Positions 1-14,113 are shown, counted from the stretch's first letter. The stretch is 64,000 nt of DNA from Botryosphaeria dothidea (GCA_011503125.2 WWBZ02000040.1:1922001-1986000), one strand, 5' to 3'. Notes: generated by a model from the sequence alone, not told the origin. Program-made: numbers and translations.

Positions 1-497
1 CTGCGGGCTGCTATTGATAGGCGTGTGGAAAATGCTCGAACACGCAGACGAGTCGGGCAACACAAGCCTTCCCAAGCTTTCCACGCCTCGGGGCCGGGGA
101 TGGGCGGCGTTAGGCCTCGGGCCCGGATGCGGAGGCGATCGGCGAGAGGGCATGTCGCGGTGGATTGCGCGGCCGTCGCAAATAGCCTGAGGCGGGTGGC
201 TGCGACAGGTGACGGCGGGCGTGGCAGATGGCAGGGCGCGCGGGCTCAGGCACTCATCCCCTGGCAATGTCGCGCCTGCCGCCCTTCGACGCAGTCCCTG
301 TCGCCAAGCCAGCCAAGAACAGGGCCTGAAGCACGTCCAGAAAGCCCAGTACGTATGCAGCTGCGACGGAGCTGACGGAGGCGCCCCACAGCCTGCGTTA
401 TCGCCCACGCTGCCGGCGGCGTACATCCTATTGTACAGCCCCGTCCCGCCGGTCGAGCTGTGTTTTCTCCGTCCCTCCTCCCCAGTCCAGCCCGATC
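1..497. other. Intergenic, left edge to MFS gene
   Basis: I see no convincing gene here. Several GC-rich open frames overlap each other but have no recognisable motifs. The last ~100 bases are C/T-rich, as is common in fungal promoters and 5' leaders, and lead into the MFS transporter start. Confidence 0.5.
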
Positions 498-2421
498 ATG
501 CGCAGCAGAACCACCTCCCAGGCCGAGCCCGCTGACTCGTCCTCCGGCGCCGCTCTGCGCCAGCACAAAGCTCATCAACGCCATGGTTCCGGCGTGCACA
601 ACCGCTCCGTCTCCCTCGGCCGCCTCGAGCTCGACCAAGACTTCGACATGGACACCCCAATTGAGCACTCCAAGCCTCCGCCCGCCTCGTGGGCCAACCT
701 GCCGCACAAGGGCCAGCTCGCCGTCCTGGCCTTCTCGCGCTTCGTCGACTTCTTCCAGATGGCCTCGCTGCAGACCTACATGGTCCACCAGCTCAAGTCC
801 TTCGATCCCTCACTGCCCGACTCGGCCATCTCCCACCAGGCCGGCGTGCTGCAGGGCAGCTTCACCGCTGCCCAGATCGTCACTGCCGTCGTCTGGGGCC
901 GTGTCGCCGACGCGCCCTGGTGTGGCCGCAAGCGTGTGCTGCTGATCGGCCTCGTCGGCACTGCTTTCTCCTGTCTGGGCGTGGGTTTCTCGCATACTTT
1001 CCTGCAGGCCACGCTCTGGCGCATGTTTGGCGGTGCCATCAACGGCACCATCGGCTCCGCCCGAACCATGGTTGCTGAGACCGTTGAGAAGAGGTTCCAC
1101 TCGCGTGCCTTTCTGCTGCTCCCGCTAGCCTTCAACGTCGCCAACATCCTGGGTCCCAGTAAGTCCCTCGGCCTTGCAGACTTTCTGTCGCCGCTGACCG
1201 CGTTTCCCAGTCCTCAGTGGCCTGCTCGTCGAGCCCGTTGCTGCGTATCCGAAGCTGTTTGGGCCAGCCTCCGTCTTTGGCGGCCTCGATGGCGTCGAAT
1301 GGATGGAGAAGTATCCATACGCCATGCCTAATCTTCTTTGCGCTATTCTGCTCGTTCTCGAGGCCATTGCCGTCCACTTCCTGCTCATCGAGACTCTGGC
1401 CAGCATCCGAAACTCCAAAGTCCCGCTGCCCGGCCCCATGGATCTCGTTAAGAAGTTCATTTCCAGATTCACCTCGCCCAATTCTCACAGGTACGCCCTT
1501 GTTGACAACTCTTCCGAGGGTTTGCTGGCCGGCATGGACGACAACACCATTGAACTCTCACCGATAAATGGCTCTGAGAAGCCAAAAATGTCCAAGCGTC
1601 CGCAGGTTTTGCCGTTCAGCCGTATCTGGACGGCCAATGTGCTATGGGTCCTGCTCTCGATCGCCATCTTCGACTTCCACATGGGGTGCGTCGTTCCATC
1701 CCGCCCACCGCATTTTTTTTTTCCTCGCCGCTAACCGTGTTTGTATAGTGCCTTCTCCAGCCTTTGGATCGTCTATTTGTCCACCGACAGGCCCGAGTCT
1801 GAAATTACTGCCCGCTTCACCAAGAGGTCTAACCCCTTCATCTTCAGCGGCGGCCTTGCCTTCGAACCTGCCGCCATAGGTTTTGCTCTTGCCGTTTTGG
1901 GTATCGTTGGTCTGTTCCTTCAGCTCTCCATATACCCTTGGGCCAACTCACGATTTGGCCTCATGCGTTGCTTCCGTTACTCGTTGTTCCTTTTTCCCTT
2001 GGCCTACTTCTTGGCACCGTATCTGTCTCTCTTGCCGTCTCCGACACCGGCGCCGAGCCCGGCAACCGGATTTTGGGTGTGGGTCGGCATTAGCCTGATC
2101 TTGACCCTTCAGGTGACTGCCCGTACTTTCGCGCTTCCGGCCAGCATCATTCTGCTCAACAATTCGAGCCCGCATCCAAGTGTTTTGGCCACTATCCACG
2201 GCATCGGCCAGAGCGTCAGCTCAACCTTCCGCACTGTCGGCCCCATCGCTGCTGGTTACTGGTACGGCGTTGGCCTGGAGAAGGGCATCGTTGGCATTGC
2301 CTGGTGGGTCGTTGCCGCAATCAGCTCTTTTGGCTGCGTCGCCAGTTTTTGGGTCCGCAACGGTACCGGTCATGAAATTCTGCTGCCCGGCGAAGAGCCC
2401 CCGGAGAACGACAGGCCGTAG
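498..2421 (+). CDS. MFS transporter, three exons
   Basis: Exons 498-1158, 1211-1685 and 1749-2421 encode 602 aa; the introns of 52 and 63 nt are inferred from GTAAGT...CAG and GTGCGT...TAG. The first ~60 residues are polar and cytosolic in character. Hydrophobic segments then begin, with the MFS loop motif between the second and third helices visible as VVWGRVADAPWCGRKR. A later hydrophilic loop (about residues 310-360) separates two membrane halves, as in 12-helix MFS carriers. The overall arrangement resembles the fungal multidrug/YCR023C-like MFS group and plant ZIF1-like carriers, so it probably exports a small solute across the plasma or vacuolar membrane; the substrate cannot be read from sequence. 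The first ATG in frame was chosen; a second at 648 would remove 50 residues. Confidence 0.88.
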
Positions 2422-4120
2422 ACGGCTTCTTCCATTCTTCGGCCGTATTTCATTCCTAGGACGCTGTCCGTCATTTTTACTCTGAAGGCAATTTAGTAGA
2501 GAAAGTTGGGTATGTTGCATTTGCAAAGGCGTTTTGCATCCAATGGCGTTTTGTTTTCGACCTTTTCTTGCTCTTCAAGATATCAAAAGTGCGTGGGGTT
2601 GCGTTTAGATATCACCATTTCTTTCACATACCTGGTTTCCGCGATTACATATCCTGTTCGTGTAGTCGGAAAGAGTCTTGTTAGCGTGTACTATCAAAAA
2701 AAAAGGTTGGCCTGCATGGTAGCGGCCGTCTCTTGTGCCGCTGCCAGGTACATATTGGATTTCTCCAGAAGAGTATATTGGAAAGCTTACTGTTCAGCCT
2801 TTGACCTCCATGTTTTCCAATTTGGTGTCTCCGGATTTTGTTATCCCGTCGATATAAGCCTTTTATGCCGAGAGTTCTGTGTAACATGAATGCGCCCAAG
2901 TAACATGCAATGTCATGCAATACTACAGCCACAATACATAAGTGCGACTATGGCATTGCCACCGTGCTTTGTTGCACATGCAAGCTTCCGTTACTCTTTG
3001 CATTTATGCTAAGTAGATAACTCCATCCGGAATTCCCAACGTATGCCGGTTATGCGCTGCAGTCCCCTCATACGGCGTTAGAAATTGGTCCAATGCAGAC
3101 GACTACGCCACAATGTGGGTCCATGGGAAGCGCTTCAAAGCCAAGCCCGGATGATATTTCGATGAGAAGTTTGCAGAAATACTCTTTATCCCATCTATAT
3201 AGTCATCTCATAGCAATTCCGGGTTCTACGATGGTACTCAGCCTTAGTAACAGGTACAGAACTAGATGACTACCACTCCCATCCCACTAAACGATCGTAT
3301 CCGGTCTGTATGACTTACAAGCGGCATGGACAGCTTTCGTCTTTCCTTATGGACTACTGGAGCCGTGGATGTTCTCAATATCTACTAACGTGTGCATCCG
3401 ACCAAGTATTTCATCCACCTATGAACATGTCACAACTCGTGAATTAATTATTTTTCGTGAGGCTGGGTATTCTGCTGGCACTATTGAAAATTGGGACAGT
3501 GCTTTGGACTCTTTAGTGTCATTTGTAGTCTTCGAAATATTTGTTTCATTCAGCTGCATATAGTATTTCAGTCCTAAAAATTGGACTGTAACGATTAGAA
3601 ACCAAGCCTCTAACTATACATTTATGCAGAGATTTTATAAACAAGTAACTAGGCATCGTATACTTCATCCGCCTTTGAATATTCTATACCAAGGACAGTT
3701 GAAATTATCCGGAGCAAAGGGCGGGCAAAAGGCGAGCACGCACAGGATCCATCATCGTTTTCAGCACTGATATTTCTTTGCAAGTGTCGGCATCGCTTAA
3801 CGCCATATACCAGGGAAAGCAATGAGTTCGTACCATCTATAGTACATGTATCTGAAGGTTCCTTCCCAGGTCGCCATTTTGAACGCCAATTCTGCCCAAT
3901 TGAGGGCCTCTATTTTATCTCCCATTCGTGCAAGAGAAGGAAAGTATAGTATCTATGAACACTTCCAGGCTGTTTCGGACAACGAAATGAGAAGTTGGAC
4001 CACAATACCATGGGCTCCGCAACACGTTGCCCAATATCCGAGGCGGCGAAACGAGACTGGGCGCTTGGCATGGAGTGAAAGTGTCGAGACCGAGTCCCCC
4101 AGTTCCGATGGCGCGGTTCC
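2422..4120. other. Intergenic, 1.7 kb
   Basis: This lies between the convergent MFS gene (+) and SQS1 (-). It is more AT-rich than its surroundings and holds only short frames without recognisable motifs. It presumably contains the 3' ends of both genes. I see no tRNA-like or repeat structure. Confidence 0.5.
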
Positions 4121-6494
4121 TTAGCCTAGGCCTGTCTTTGTGGTCTTGACCACATGCGTCACCGGCTGAAGGATACCCTTGTTGTTCATGGCACCCAAAG
4201 CTGTACCAGAACTCCAACCCATCTTCTCAAGCATGGCCCGTCCCTTGTTGTCAGAGCCAATCTCTGGCGCAGAGCCACCGACAACATCACCATCACGGTA
4301 GGAGACACCAGAGTACTTGCCGCCGCCGCCTCCAACCACAGTCTTCCGTCCTGCTCCACGCTTATCCATCCGTTGAAGGAAGCGATTCTGGTACCTGGAA
4401 GTGATCTTGGCAAACGAAATCTCATCGAACCCCCTTGTACGCGAGGTCTTGATGAGCGTGGTGAAGCGCGACGTGCCGGAACCGATAGATCTCGAATTGA
4501 GTCCCAAAGATCCTGCGAGCTGATGGAGTGCAGCGCGGTCACGCTTGTCCATGGGAGGGAACGGCCTGCTTTCGGCAGGAGAAATCAAGAACACCTTGAT
4601 CTCCTCCCTGATCTGGACAAACGACATACCCTCGTTGTATTTGGCATTCAAGTCGGGCTTGAACTTGTTCTTCTTCCCGAGTAGACCCTGCGATCGTAGC
4701 TCCACACGTTCTTGCTTCTTGAGGCGCTTCTTACTGCGATCATTCTCCCAGGAATTCACCAGTTGCGCAACAAGCTCATCATCTGAAAGCTCGAAAGGTA
4801 GTTCGGCTGCCCTGCCCTTCTTCTTTTTCTTGAGGCTTGGCCGTTCGAAGTCCATGATATCGAAGCCGTTGTATGGATCCTGGTCAAGCACATCGGCCAT
4901 CAAGCTCGCGGAGGGGAAGCTGTCCCTGCCCTGTGCCGCCTTCGATGTCTGCTTCCGTCCGCGGGTTCGCTGGGGCATGAAACCCTGCAGTCCATCATCA
5001 AGACCATCAAGATCGAGATCCTCGTCGTCGCCGTCGAAAAGGAGAAGCTCTGCCGAATCCATGCCCAGCTCCTCTTGCTTGGCCAACAACCGAGCAATCT
5101 TCTCGTCACTCATACGTTCAATCTTCCTCTGAATGAGATCCTCTTCGTCCTCAAGATCCAACTCATCATCGTCATCATGGTCTTCTTCATCTTCTTCGCT
5201 TGCGTCAGACCAGCTCTCTGAATCACCTTCGTTGCCGAACTTCACATTCGCCACCGTCTCTTCGAAGACGACAACGAGTTCCTTGTCGTGGGTGTCAGTC
5301 AGACGAGAGCCCGGGATCCAGCGAGCCTCATCCTCATTCGAGTTTTCGAAGACGACAAGGTACTGAATGCCGGTTGACCTCTCGCGTTTGCGGAGGATGC
5401 GGTCGATGCTGCCAAGCATTTCTGATGATGTACTGATGTTGTCAAAAGCCTCGAGCTGAGGAGAGTCCCAATCACTCTTATGAGGGTTTTTGTTGCTGCC
5501 ACGATCCTGTCCGCTAGTCTGGTCGACGACGTCATCCCACCCATCGCTGTCTGTAAGCCCTAAGGTCCTCCGTGTAAGGGTTGAGGTCTCGTAGAGAGTC
5601 TGAGATGTTTGCTCTCCCGCATCATCGTACTCCTGGGCTTGGACATTCTCAATGTAGTCTGCTACGGCTTCGTCATCTGGCTCAGAGCTGGCGTGCAGGC
5701 GACCGCCGAATGGGTTTGAGTGGCGACTTGATGTTTTACCAGTCTTCGCGATGTTGGCAGTCTCGGGTGTGTTTGCAGTACGCCTAATATCAGGTCTGGC
5801 GGGTGACCTACTTGCAGATTGAACACTAGCACTGGCATTGGGTCCTGTGGGCTGGATCAAATCCGTGACTGTCCTCACATTATTCCGGCCTCTGAACAGA
5901 ACGACTTCTTCACTCGAGTCGGACGGAGTCGGCGAGGTGTTTCTCACGATTGGAGGTGGCATTTTCGTGGCGGCAAGAGCGCTGGAACCTGTTGTATCCT
6001 CAAAGAAAAGAGCGGTGGGAGGTGGCGAGGGCGAAGCTTCGACGGTGGGCTCGAGATGCATTTGCGCCATGGCGGTCTCGGAACGCGCAATGGCCTCTGG
6101 GAATGGCTCATCTTGTTTCGAACGGGGCTCGTTGGGGTTGGGAACATGCGTAGATGATTGGGCGGGAGGAGATTCATCTGAACGGGGTTCTTCAGGCAGT
6201 GTGCCAGCAAGATTGCCTGCGCTCACGAAAGAGATTCCTTTGTGTCGGAGCTTTACATCGGAAGACCACATGCGATGACGGCTTTCTGTGTTGCGAGCTT
6301 CTTCCTGCAGGGAGAATGCGTGGGGATGGGGAGCTGGCGAGAGATGAGCATTACTCCCACAAGGATAGTGGCGGACAGGGTAGCAAACCGGGAGAAGCTC
6401 TGACGAAAGACTGCGAAGCAGGAGGACCGCGCGGACCGCCTTTGTTGCGGCGCGGCCCTCGGGTGCCTCCTCCCTTTCGCGCGTGGTTCGCCAT
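4121..6494 (-). CDS. SQS1: SQS1-like R3H and G-patch protein
   Basis: Exons 6389-6494 and 4121-6333 (minus strand) encode 772 aa. In yeast, Sqs1/Pfa1 is a cofactor of the DEAH helicase Prp43 in splicing and ribosome maturation; that role is from the family. The protein shows a basic, Gly/Arg-rich N terminus (MANHARKGGG), the conserved early FSLQEEARNTE block, long acidic runs (EEDEEDHDDDDELD), an R3H-type segment near RAALHQLAGSLGLNSRSIG, and a C-terminal G-patch beginning GRAMLEKMGW and ending in GLG. The 55-nt intron near the start is inferred: it uses a weaker GTTTGC donor but has a TAATGCTC branch-like site and keeps the frame. Without it, translation would start at 6271 and lose the conserved EEARNTE block. 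It is divergent from ATG4, 546 bp away. Confidence 0.87.
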
Positions 6495-7040
6495 GAGCAG
6501 GGAGTTGGGGCGGTGGGGTGGATGATGTGGACGCTCGAGGGACAGAGGAAGAAGCGGCGGCGGCGACGTGCTCGGCAGCTGTGCGCGCCCGGCCCTTGTC
6601 GCGGTTTATCTTATCTTGCATGACTCGCCGCATCTTGCCCGCACATGCCAGCAGCCAGCAGCCAGCAGCCAGCAATCAGCAGCCACCTGTGCTGGCGAGG
6701 GGAAAATCTTGAAGAAGGCTGTCGTGGCTGGTAGCAGACGCTGCGATCACGTTAGCTTGGGGTTTGCGCGCAGGCTGTAGCAGCGCCAGCAGACCAGGCA
6801 TCGGCGGCGAGCGGGCATGTTGCAGGCTTAAGGCGCGTGCCTTCCCCGCCATCTGAGCTTGCCCTGGGGTCAGCTGTCTAGGCATGCGCCGCCGGCACCT
6901 CCATCGTATCCTCATCCACGACACGCCCTCAACCTCCTCGCCCGCGCGCGCGCTTCCCACAGCCCTCGTCCGTCCCGTCTATCGCTACCTCCGCCCTCCG
7001 TCTGGGTATGCCGGTCCGTTGAAGCCGCGAGTCCTCCGTC
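6495..7040. promoter_or_regulatory. Shared SQS1/ATG4 promoter region
   Basis: This 546-bp gap separates two divergent start codons. It contains a short CAGCAGCCAG-type tandem run around 6650-6690 and C/T-rich leader DNA just before the ATG4 start. No specific factor site is claimed. Confidence 0.5.
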
Positions 7041-8483
7041 ATGGCCAACGTCGACATCGGCCGCTATAGCAAGCGCATAGTCCAGTACTTCTGGGACCCG
7101 TCCCCCAGAAACGAAGAAGTCTCCCCGATTTGGTGCTTGGGCCGGTCCTATGATTCCAAGCCCTCCATACCTGCCTCTCAAGATGAAGCCGCCCCCAGCT
7201 CAGCTCAACCGCTGTCCGTATCGCACGGCTCCACCGCCTCGTCCCACTCGGCCCAGAACAGCAGCGAAGATGGCAGTCCCTCGACCACCGACGATACATC
7301 AAACCCAGATGCAGATAGTGGTTGGCCTTCGCCGTTCGTGGACGACTTCGAGGCCCGCGTGTGGCTAACCTACCGCTCCAACTTCGCCGCCATACCCAAG
7401 TCCCAGGATCCAAACGCTGCCAACGCTATGAGCTTCAGTGTACGTCTCAGAAGCCAGTTGAGCAACCAGGGTGGATTCTCCTCCGACACTGGCTGGGGCT
7501 GTATGATTAGGTCTGGGCAGAGTCTCCTTGCAAACTCCTTGCAGGTACTTCGCCTTGGCAGAGGTACGCACCCCTTCTGTCCATCTTTTTACGCGATCTA
7601 ACATATGCAGATTGGCGGAGAGGTCAAGATCCACAGGCCGAGCGGCGCCTCCTCTCACTGTTTGCCGACGATCCAAAGGCGCCCTTCTCCATTCACCGGT
7701 TCGTTGAACACGGCGCAGCAGCATGCGGAAAGCATCCTGGTGAGTGGTTCGGCCCGTCGGCCACCGCCAGATGCATACAGTACGTCCAAAATCGCCTTCT
7801 TATATGATTCATGCTAAAATCGAATAGAGCTCTCACAAACGGATACGAAGATGCTGGTCTTCGTGTGTACATAACCGGTGATGGCTCCGATGTCTACGAA
7901 GATAGCTTCATGAAGGTAGCGAAGGATGCGAACGGATCATTTCATCCAACGCTTGTACTTGTTGGCATTAGGCTGGGTATCGATCGGGTGACTCCAGTTT
8001 ACTGGGAAGCTCTCAAGGCGTCGTTGCAATTGTCTCAGTCGATTGGCATCGCAGGGTGAGTCCACCAAATCGACACTCAGTGAGTTCTTTGGGACTGACA
8101 TTCTCAGGGGTCGCCCGTCCGCTTCCCATTATTTCGTCGGCGTACAAGGCTCTCATTTCTTCTACTTGGACCCACACACCACTAGGCCCTTCCTCCCCCT
8201 TCATTCCGATCTCTCAGACTACACACAGGAAGACATAGATTCGTGTCACACACGTCGCTTGCGTCGCCTGCACGTGAAGGAGATGGATCCGTCGATGCTC
8301 ATTGCGTTCCTTATCCGAAGCGAATCGGATTGGTGGGATTGGAGGAAAGCTGTAACTGAGGTGCACGGAAAGCCCGTAATCCACGTTGCCGATTCGGAGC
8401 CTGTTATCCACGGCGGCCAAGAGCGCGAAGGTGCGATTGACGAAGTGGAGGCTTTTGACGATGAAGACGAAGGCTTGCAATGA
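7041..8483 (+). CDS. ATG4: Autophagy cysteine protease Atg4
   Basis: Exons 7041-7563, 7611-7779, 7828-8055 and 8108-8483 encode 431 aa. Atg4 (peptidase family C54) trims the C terminus of Atg8 to expose glycine for lipidation and later releases Atg8 from membranes. The catalytic cysteine lies in [17 protein letters not shown] (Cys154) and the Asp/His pair in YLDPHTTR (Asp328, His330). The [15 protein letters not shown] block spanning the third splice junction is also characteristic and confirms the joining. The C terminus is acidic ([10 protein letters not shown]), and a Ser/Thr-rich insert of about 50 residues follows the first conserved block. The three introns are 47, 48 and 52 nt. Confidence 0.95.
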
Positions 8484-9070
8484 TTTGGGTATTCTTGGAG
8501 GCTTTTCATCTGGCATCGTGTTCTCGGATACCATGGATAGACAATTCGAACTCATAGTGACGATTCGCCGCCGATTTCCCCATGATTTGTCGCGTTATTG
8601 GAGCTAGAGCGGTTTCTTGATCATGGTAGATAGCGTGGCCGGTTTAGGTCAAGTGGCAAGTGCCGAGACGCGTGGGCATTTCCGGGGTCGTGGTCAATAT
8701 CCCGTCATTACAGGCTCCAGTTGCGACGCGTCCAGGTCGATTAATCGTGCGGGGAACTCTGCGCTGTCAGCAACTCGAAAAAGAAAACGAGATTCCAGTG
8801 AAACACATCAAATGGATAAAGCTCTGAAGTACCGATTCCTTTCGGACTGCTTGTGTCGCGGAGGACCGTAATGTACAAGCGCAGTGATATCTGAAAACCA
8901 TGAGTCCGTAAAGCCAAACCCGGCCTGAAAAAATGAAGCAAGCCATCCCATGATCGCATTAAAAACCCATGAACACCGTCCCCGAACCGATCCGCCCTGA
9001 TGGAGCTAAAAATCAGGGAACATCGCCACCGAAGTCAACCCTGAAACACCGCATCTGAAGATGAAGTCAC
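8484..9070. other. Intergenic between ATG4 and H2B
   Basis: This is the convergent 3' region of ATG4 (+) and H2B (-). It carries only short frames without motifs, and no structural RNA was recognised. Confidence 0.5.
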
Positions 9071-9673
9071 CTATTTGGTGGAGGAAGAGTACTTGGTGAC
9101 AGCCTTGGTGCCTTCCGAAACAGCGTGCTTGGCCAGCTCACCGGGGAGGATCAGCCTGACACTGTGGAGAAAGTCAGCAAGCGGCTCAGATGATTGGAAT
9201 GGCGGGTGAACGTACGAGGTCTGGATCTCGCGGGAGGAGATGGTGGACTTCTTGTTGTAGGCAGCAAGCTTAGAGGCCTCGGTGGCAACACGCTCGAAGA
9301 TGTCTGGACGCTTATCAGTGAATGATTTCAAATATGGCGCGCAGGAATCAGAACGTACCGTTGACGAAGGAGTTGAGAATGCTCATGGCACGGTTGGAGA
9401 TACCGGTGTCGGGGTGGACCTGCTTGAGGACTAGACAAGACGCGTCAGTAACGAGCTCAGAGCGGAATGCGCGTCTGCACAAAGGCGCGGAAATGGGCGC
9501 TGTTCACCCTTGTAGATGTAGGAGGAGTAGGTCTCCTTCCTGGACTTGGTGCGCTTCTTCTTGTCGCCAGAGGGAGCGGCGGTCTTCTTGCCAGCCTCCT
9601 TCTTCTCGGCGGGAGCCTTGCCAGCCGGGGCCTTGCCACCAGTAGCGGGAGTCTTCTGGGCCTTGGGGGGCAT
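9071..9673 (-). CDS. HTB1: Histone H2B, four exons
   Basis: Exons 9508-9673, 9359-9430, 9216-9303 and 9071-9161 (minus strand) encode 138 aa, the usual fungal H2B length. The N-terminal tail is Lys/Ala/Pro-rich ([18 protein letters not shown]). The histone fold follows as [39 protein letters not shown] and [19 protein letters not shown], ending in the near-invariant tail [15 protein letters not shown] with the lysine that is monoubiquitinated by the Bre1/Rad6 system in yeast. The three introns (77, 55 and 54 nt) all fall inside the histone fold. It forms a divergent pair with H2A. The name is by homology; paralogue number cannot be judged here. Confidence 0.97.
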
Positions 9674-10177
9674 TTTGGTGGAGATTGAGCTGAAGCTGCG
9701 AGAAAAGTCGAAGAAGCTGGGTCGGTGAGGTGAGCTGGTGGGCTGCGTGCGACGGCGCGATGGAGCGGTATGGGTGGTGGATGGAAAAACGGAGATGGAG
9801 CTGCGTTGCGCGGGTGGGCTCAGTACTTAAAGCCCGCGAGTGATCGGGCAAGAGCTCGTCGCGTCAACCCGCCGCTTGTTATGAGGCCCGTGCGGGGCGT
9901 GATACGCTAGACCGCAAGTGAAAATTACGCTCGCTTATCCGCCGAGCGCGGCTGCGCGACTGGTGTGCCGCGCCCCGCCGGAGCCCTCGTCACTGCCCGA
10001 GTGATCGCTAGAACGCGACGCTCCCTCATATAAGCTGCCCGCGCCGCCCATCTCCCCTCCCCACCCATCCACTCTCCATCTCACTACGCTCGACTTATTG
10101 CGCCACCACCGCGTCGTCTTACGACTTTCGCATTCTAACTTTTCAACCAAAACCGTCCAACAAACCCAACCGCAAAA
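9674..10177. promoter_or_regulatory. Divergent H2B-H2A promoter
   Basis: These 504 bp separate the start codons of H2B (-) and H2A (+), the usual arrangement for co-expressed core histones in fungi. A TATA-like CATATAAG lies near 10027, about 150 bp before the H2A start, and a TTAAAG element near 9826 could serve H2B. The H2A leader is C/A-rich (CAACCAAAACC, CAACCGCAAAA). Shared S-phase control is inferred from the arrangement. Confidence 0.65.
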
Positions 10178-11657
<1,480 letters not shown>

Positions 11658-12172
11658 TCAAAGGGTCATGTGAGGAGGGGCTGCAAGAAAGTTCAGCGTC
11701 CAGCGGCATGCTTCTAAGGCAGGATTGGCTTACGATCGAGGATAGGCGTCGGCAGGTTGCGCTCGTACTTGGAACCTACGAGGGTCAGCACTCGTCGGGA
11801 CGCTGGCAGCAATTGTGCACGCATACCACCAGGAGCCTCAGGCGGCCTGTACGGATCGGGATGCTTCCATTTCTCCAGCAAAGCCTCGGTCTCTTGGATC
11901 AATTTCTACGTGTAACATGAGCATTGCGTGGGCGTCAGGGCGGGCGAGGACGAGGGTACCTTTTGCTGGCGCGGCTCAACGACGTTCCTGTTGGCCTCGA
12001 AGAGCGAGCGGATGTAGAGCGCCTGGCCCCTCCATACGTAGCGGTGGACGGCCCAGTCGAGGGCGAGCTTCAGGGAGCGTCGGTAGAGGGAGCTGCTCGG
12101 GAGTCAGTGGAGCTCGCGGATTGTTCGGGCGGGCGGGGATGCGCACAGCACGACGGCCTTGTTGCTCGCCAT
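11658..12172 (-). CDS. NDUFB9: Complex I LYR subunit (NDUFB9/B22 type)
   Basis: Five exons (12147-12172, 11960-12092, 11827-11905, 11734-11775, 11658-11680, minus strand) give exactly 100 aa. The protein begins MASNKAVVLSLYRRSLKLAL, so the LYR motif is at residues 11-13. It continues with the family signatures VWRGQALYIRSLFEANRNV, ETEALLEKWKHPDPYR, APGGSKYERNLPTPILD and PPP. NDUFB9-type proteins sit in the membrane arm of NADH:ubiquinone oxidoreductase and recruit an acyl carrier protein. All introns are 51-54 nt and two have CTGAC branch sites. Without intron 1 the LYR exon is cut off by an in-frame TGA. The 51-nt third intron has no stop and keeps the frame, so retention would add 17 residues. 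It shares a promoter with KGD2. Confidence 0.9.
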
Positions 12173-12621
12173 TGTTGCTTCCGTCGCGAGGCCGCGGCTC
12201 GGAGCTGCTGCAGCAATTGGGTGGGTGATGCGTCGGACGGCGTGCGCGGTGGTCGAGGGCGGTGCAGGACGCTGCTGTGGCTGCCGTGCTCGATGGTTGG
12301 ACGTTGCTGGCTCGGCGTCGCAGCACGGGACGTACCGGGGAGAGACGCACTCACCTCGGGAAGGCTAAGCGGGTCCGCCTTCGTCACAGGCCTTGTGCGC
12401 AAGTGACAGGCCCAAACAGAGAGCGGCATTTCTTCATCCCATCATCACCTCCTTCCTCCTCGCTCCCTCGAAGCTATCCCGCACCCGCCTGGCTGCAGCG
12501 CTGGTCCTCGTGCTCACCGGTCAGCCGAACCCTCACTTCCACTGTCTTCTGCGCACTCACCGTGGAAGAGCTCTGCTAGTCCCCGTCCCGCTTGCGCCTC
12601 GCATCAACCTCGCTGCCCGCC
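12173..12621. promoter_or_regulatory. Shared NDUFB9/KGD2 promoter region
   Basis: These 449 bp lie between divergent start codons of two nuclear genes for mitochondrial energy metabolism. C/T-rich leader DNA precedes KGD2. No specific regulator site is claimed; co-regulation is only suggested by the arrangement. Confidence 0.5.
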
Positions 12622-14113
12622 ATGTCGTTTCGCCGCGTCCTCAGCACCTCGGTGCGCTTTGCTGCCGCCTATCCGCGCAGCTCGCAGCGCCTGCCGACCC
12701 TGCTCTTCCCCCAGTACCGCACCTACGCCTCCAAGATCGTCAAGGTCCCCGAGATGGCCGAGTCCATCACCGAGGGCACCCTAAAACAGTTCAGCAAAGG
12801 TATTGGCGACTACGTCGAGCTCGACGAGGAGATTGCCACCATTGAGACCGACAAGATCGATGTCTCGGTCAATGCGCCTGAGGCCGGTACCATCGCCGAG
12901 CTGCTGGTCAAGGAGGAGGACACCGTTACCGTCGGCCAGGACCTGATCAAGCTCGAACTCGGCGGCGCGCCTCCGGAGGGCAAGAAGGAGGAGACCGCTA
13001 AGGAGGAGCCCAAGGAGCCCGCCCCCAAGGAGCAGGAGACTGCCTCGCAACCTGAGCCATCAAAGCAGGAGACGAAGCCCGAGCCTCCTAAGCAGGAGTC
13101 CAAGCCCCAGCCTCCCCCTCAGCAGGAGAAGAAGCCCGCGCCGCCGAAGGAGGAGTCCAAGAAGACCGAGTCTCCCTTCGGCAACCGTGAGGAGCGTCGC
13201 GTAGGTTTGGACTTTCCACGTGCCGTCTGCCGTCCCGCTGACCTTGTCCTCCCAGGTGAAAATGAACCGCATGCGTCTGCGCATTGCCGAGCGTCTCAAG
13301 CAGTCCCAGAACACCGCCGCCTCGCTCACCACCTTCAACGAGGTTGACATGTCCTCCCTGATGGAGTTCCGGAAACTCTACAAGGACGATGTGTTGAAGA
13401 AGTCGGGGGTCAAGCTTGGCTTCATGAGCGCTTTCTCCAAGGCCTGCGTGCTCGCCATGAAGGAGGTCCCCGCCGTCAATGCTTCCATCGAGGGCCCCAA
13501 CGGCGGCGACACCATCGTCTACCGTGATTACGTCGACATCAGCGTTGCCGTCGCCACCGAGAAGGGTCTTGTCACTCCCGTCGTCCGCAACGCCGAGGCC
13601 ATGGACATGGTTGGCATTGAGAAGGCCATTGCGGACCTGGGCAAGAAGGCGCGCGACAACAAGCTGACCATTGAGGATATGGCTGGTGGAACTTTCACCA
13701 TCAGCAACGTAAGTTTCTTGCTCCAGCACGCGAACTTGTGACTGACGTTGTTTCAGGGTGGCGTCTTCGGCTCTCTCTACGGTACCCCGATCATCAACCT
13801 GCCTCAGACTGGTAAGATACTCTCTTGGCGAAGCCATCTTCTGCATCTGTATCTGACATGTTTTAGCTGTGCTCGGTCTCCACGCCATCAAGGAGAAGCC
13901 CGTCGCCATCAACGGAAAGGTTGAGATCCGCCCCATGATGTACCTCGCTCTGACCTACGACCACCGCCTGCTGGACGGAAGGGAAGCCGTCACTTTCCTT
14001 GTCAAGGTACCCCGTTCCCAATCTCGTTCTGTATGTCAGGGCACGTCGTTTGCTAAAATCTCAAACAGGTCAAGGAGTTCATCGAGGACCCTCGTCGCAT
14101 GCTTCTGGGGTAA
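12622..14113 (+). CDS. KGD2: 2-oxoglutarate dehydrogenase E2 (dihydrolipoyl succinyltransferase)
   Basis: Exons 12622-13200, 13256-13708, 13757-13811, 13867-14006 and 14069-14113 encode 423 aa. E2 is the core of the mitochondrial 2-oxoglutarate dehydrogenase complex; it passes the succinyl group from a swinging lipoyl arm to CoA. An Arg/Ser-rich mitochondrial presequence of about 36 residues ([13 protein letters not shown]) leads into the lipoyl domain, with the lipoylated Lys78 in IETDKIDV. A Glu/Lys/Pro-rich linker of about 90 residues replaces the E1/E3-binding domain, as in other eukaryotic Kgd2 proteins. The catalytic domain ends with the active-site [12 protein letters not shown] (His395). 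The frame extends 30 nt upstream of 12622 but with no ATG. Confidence 0.96.
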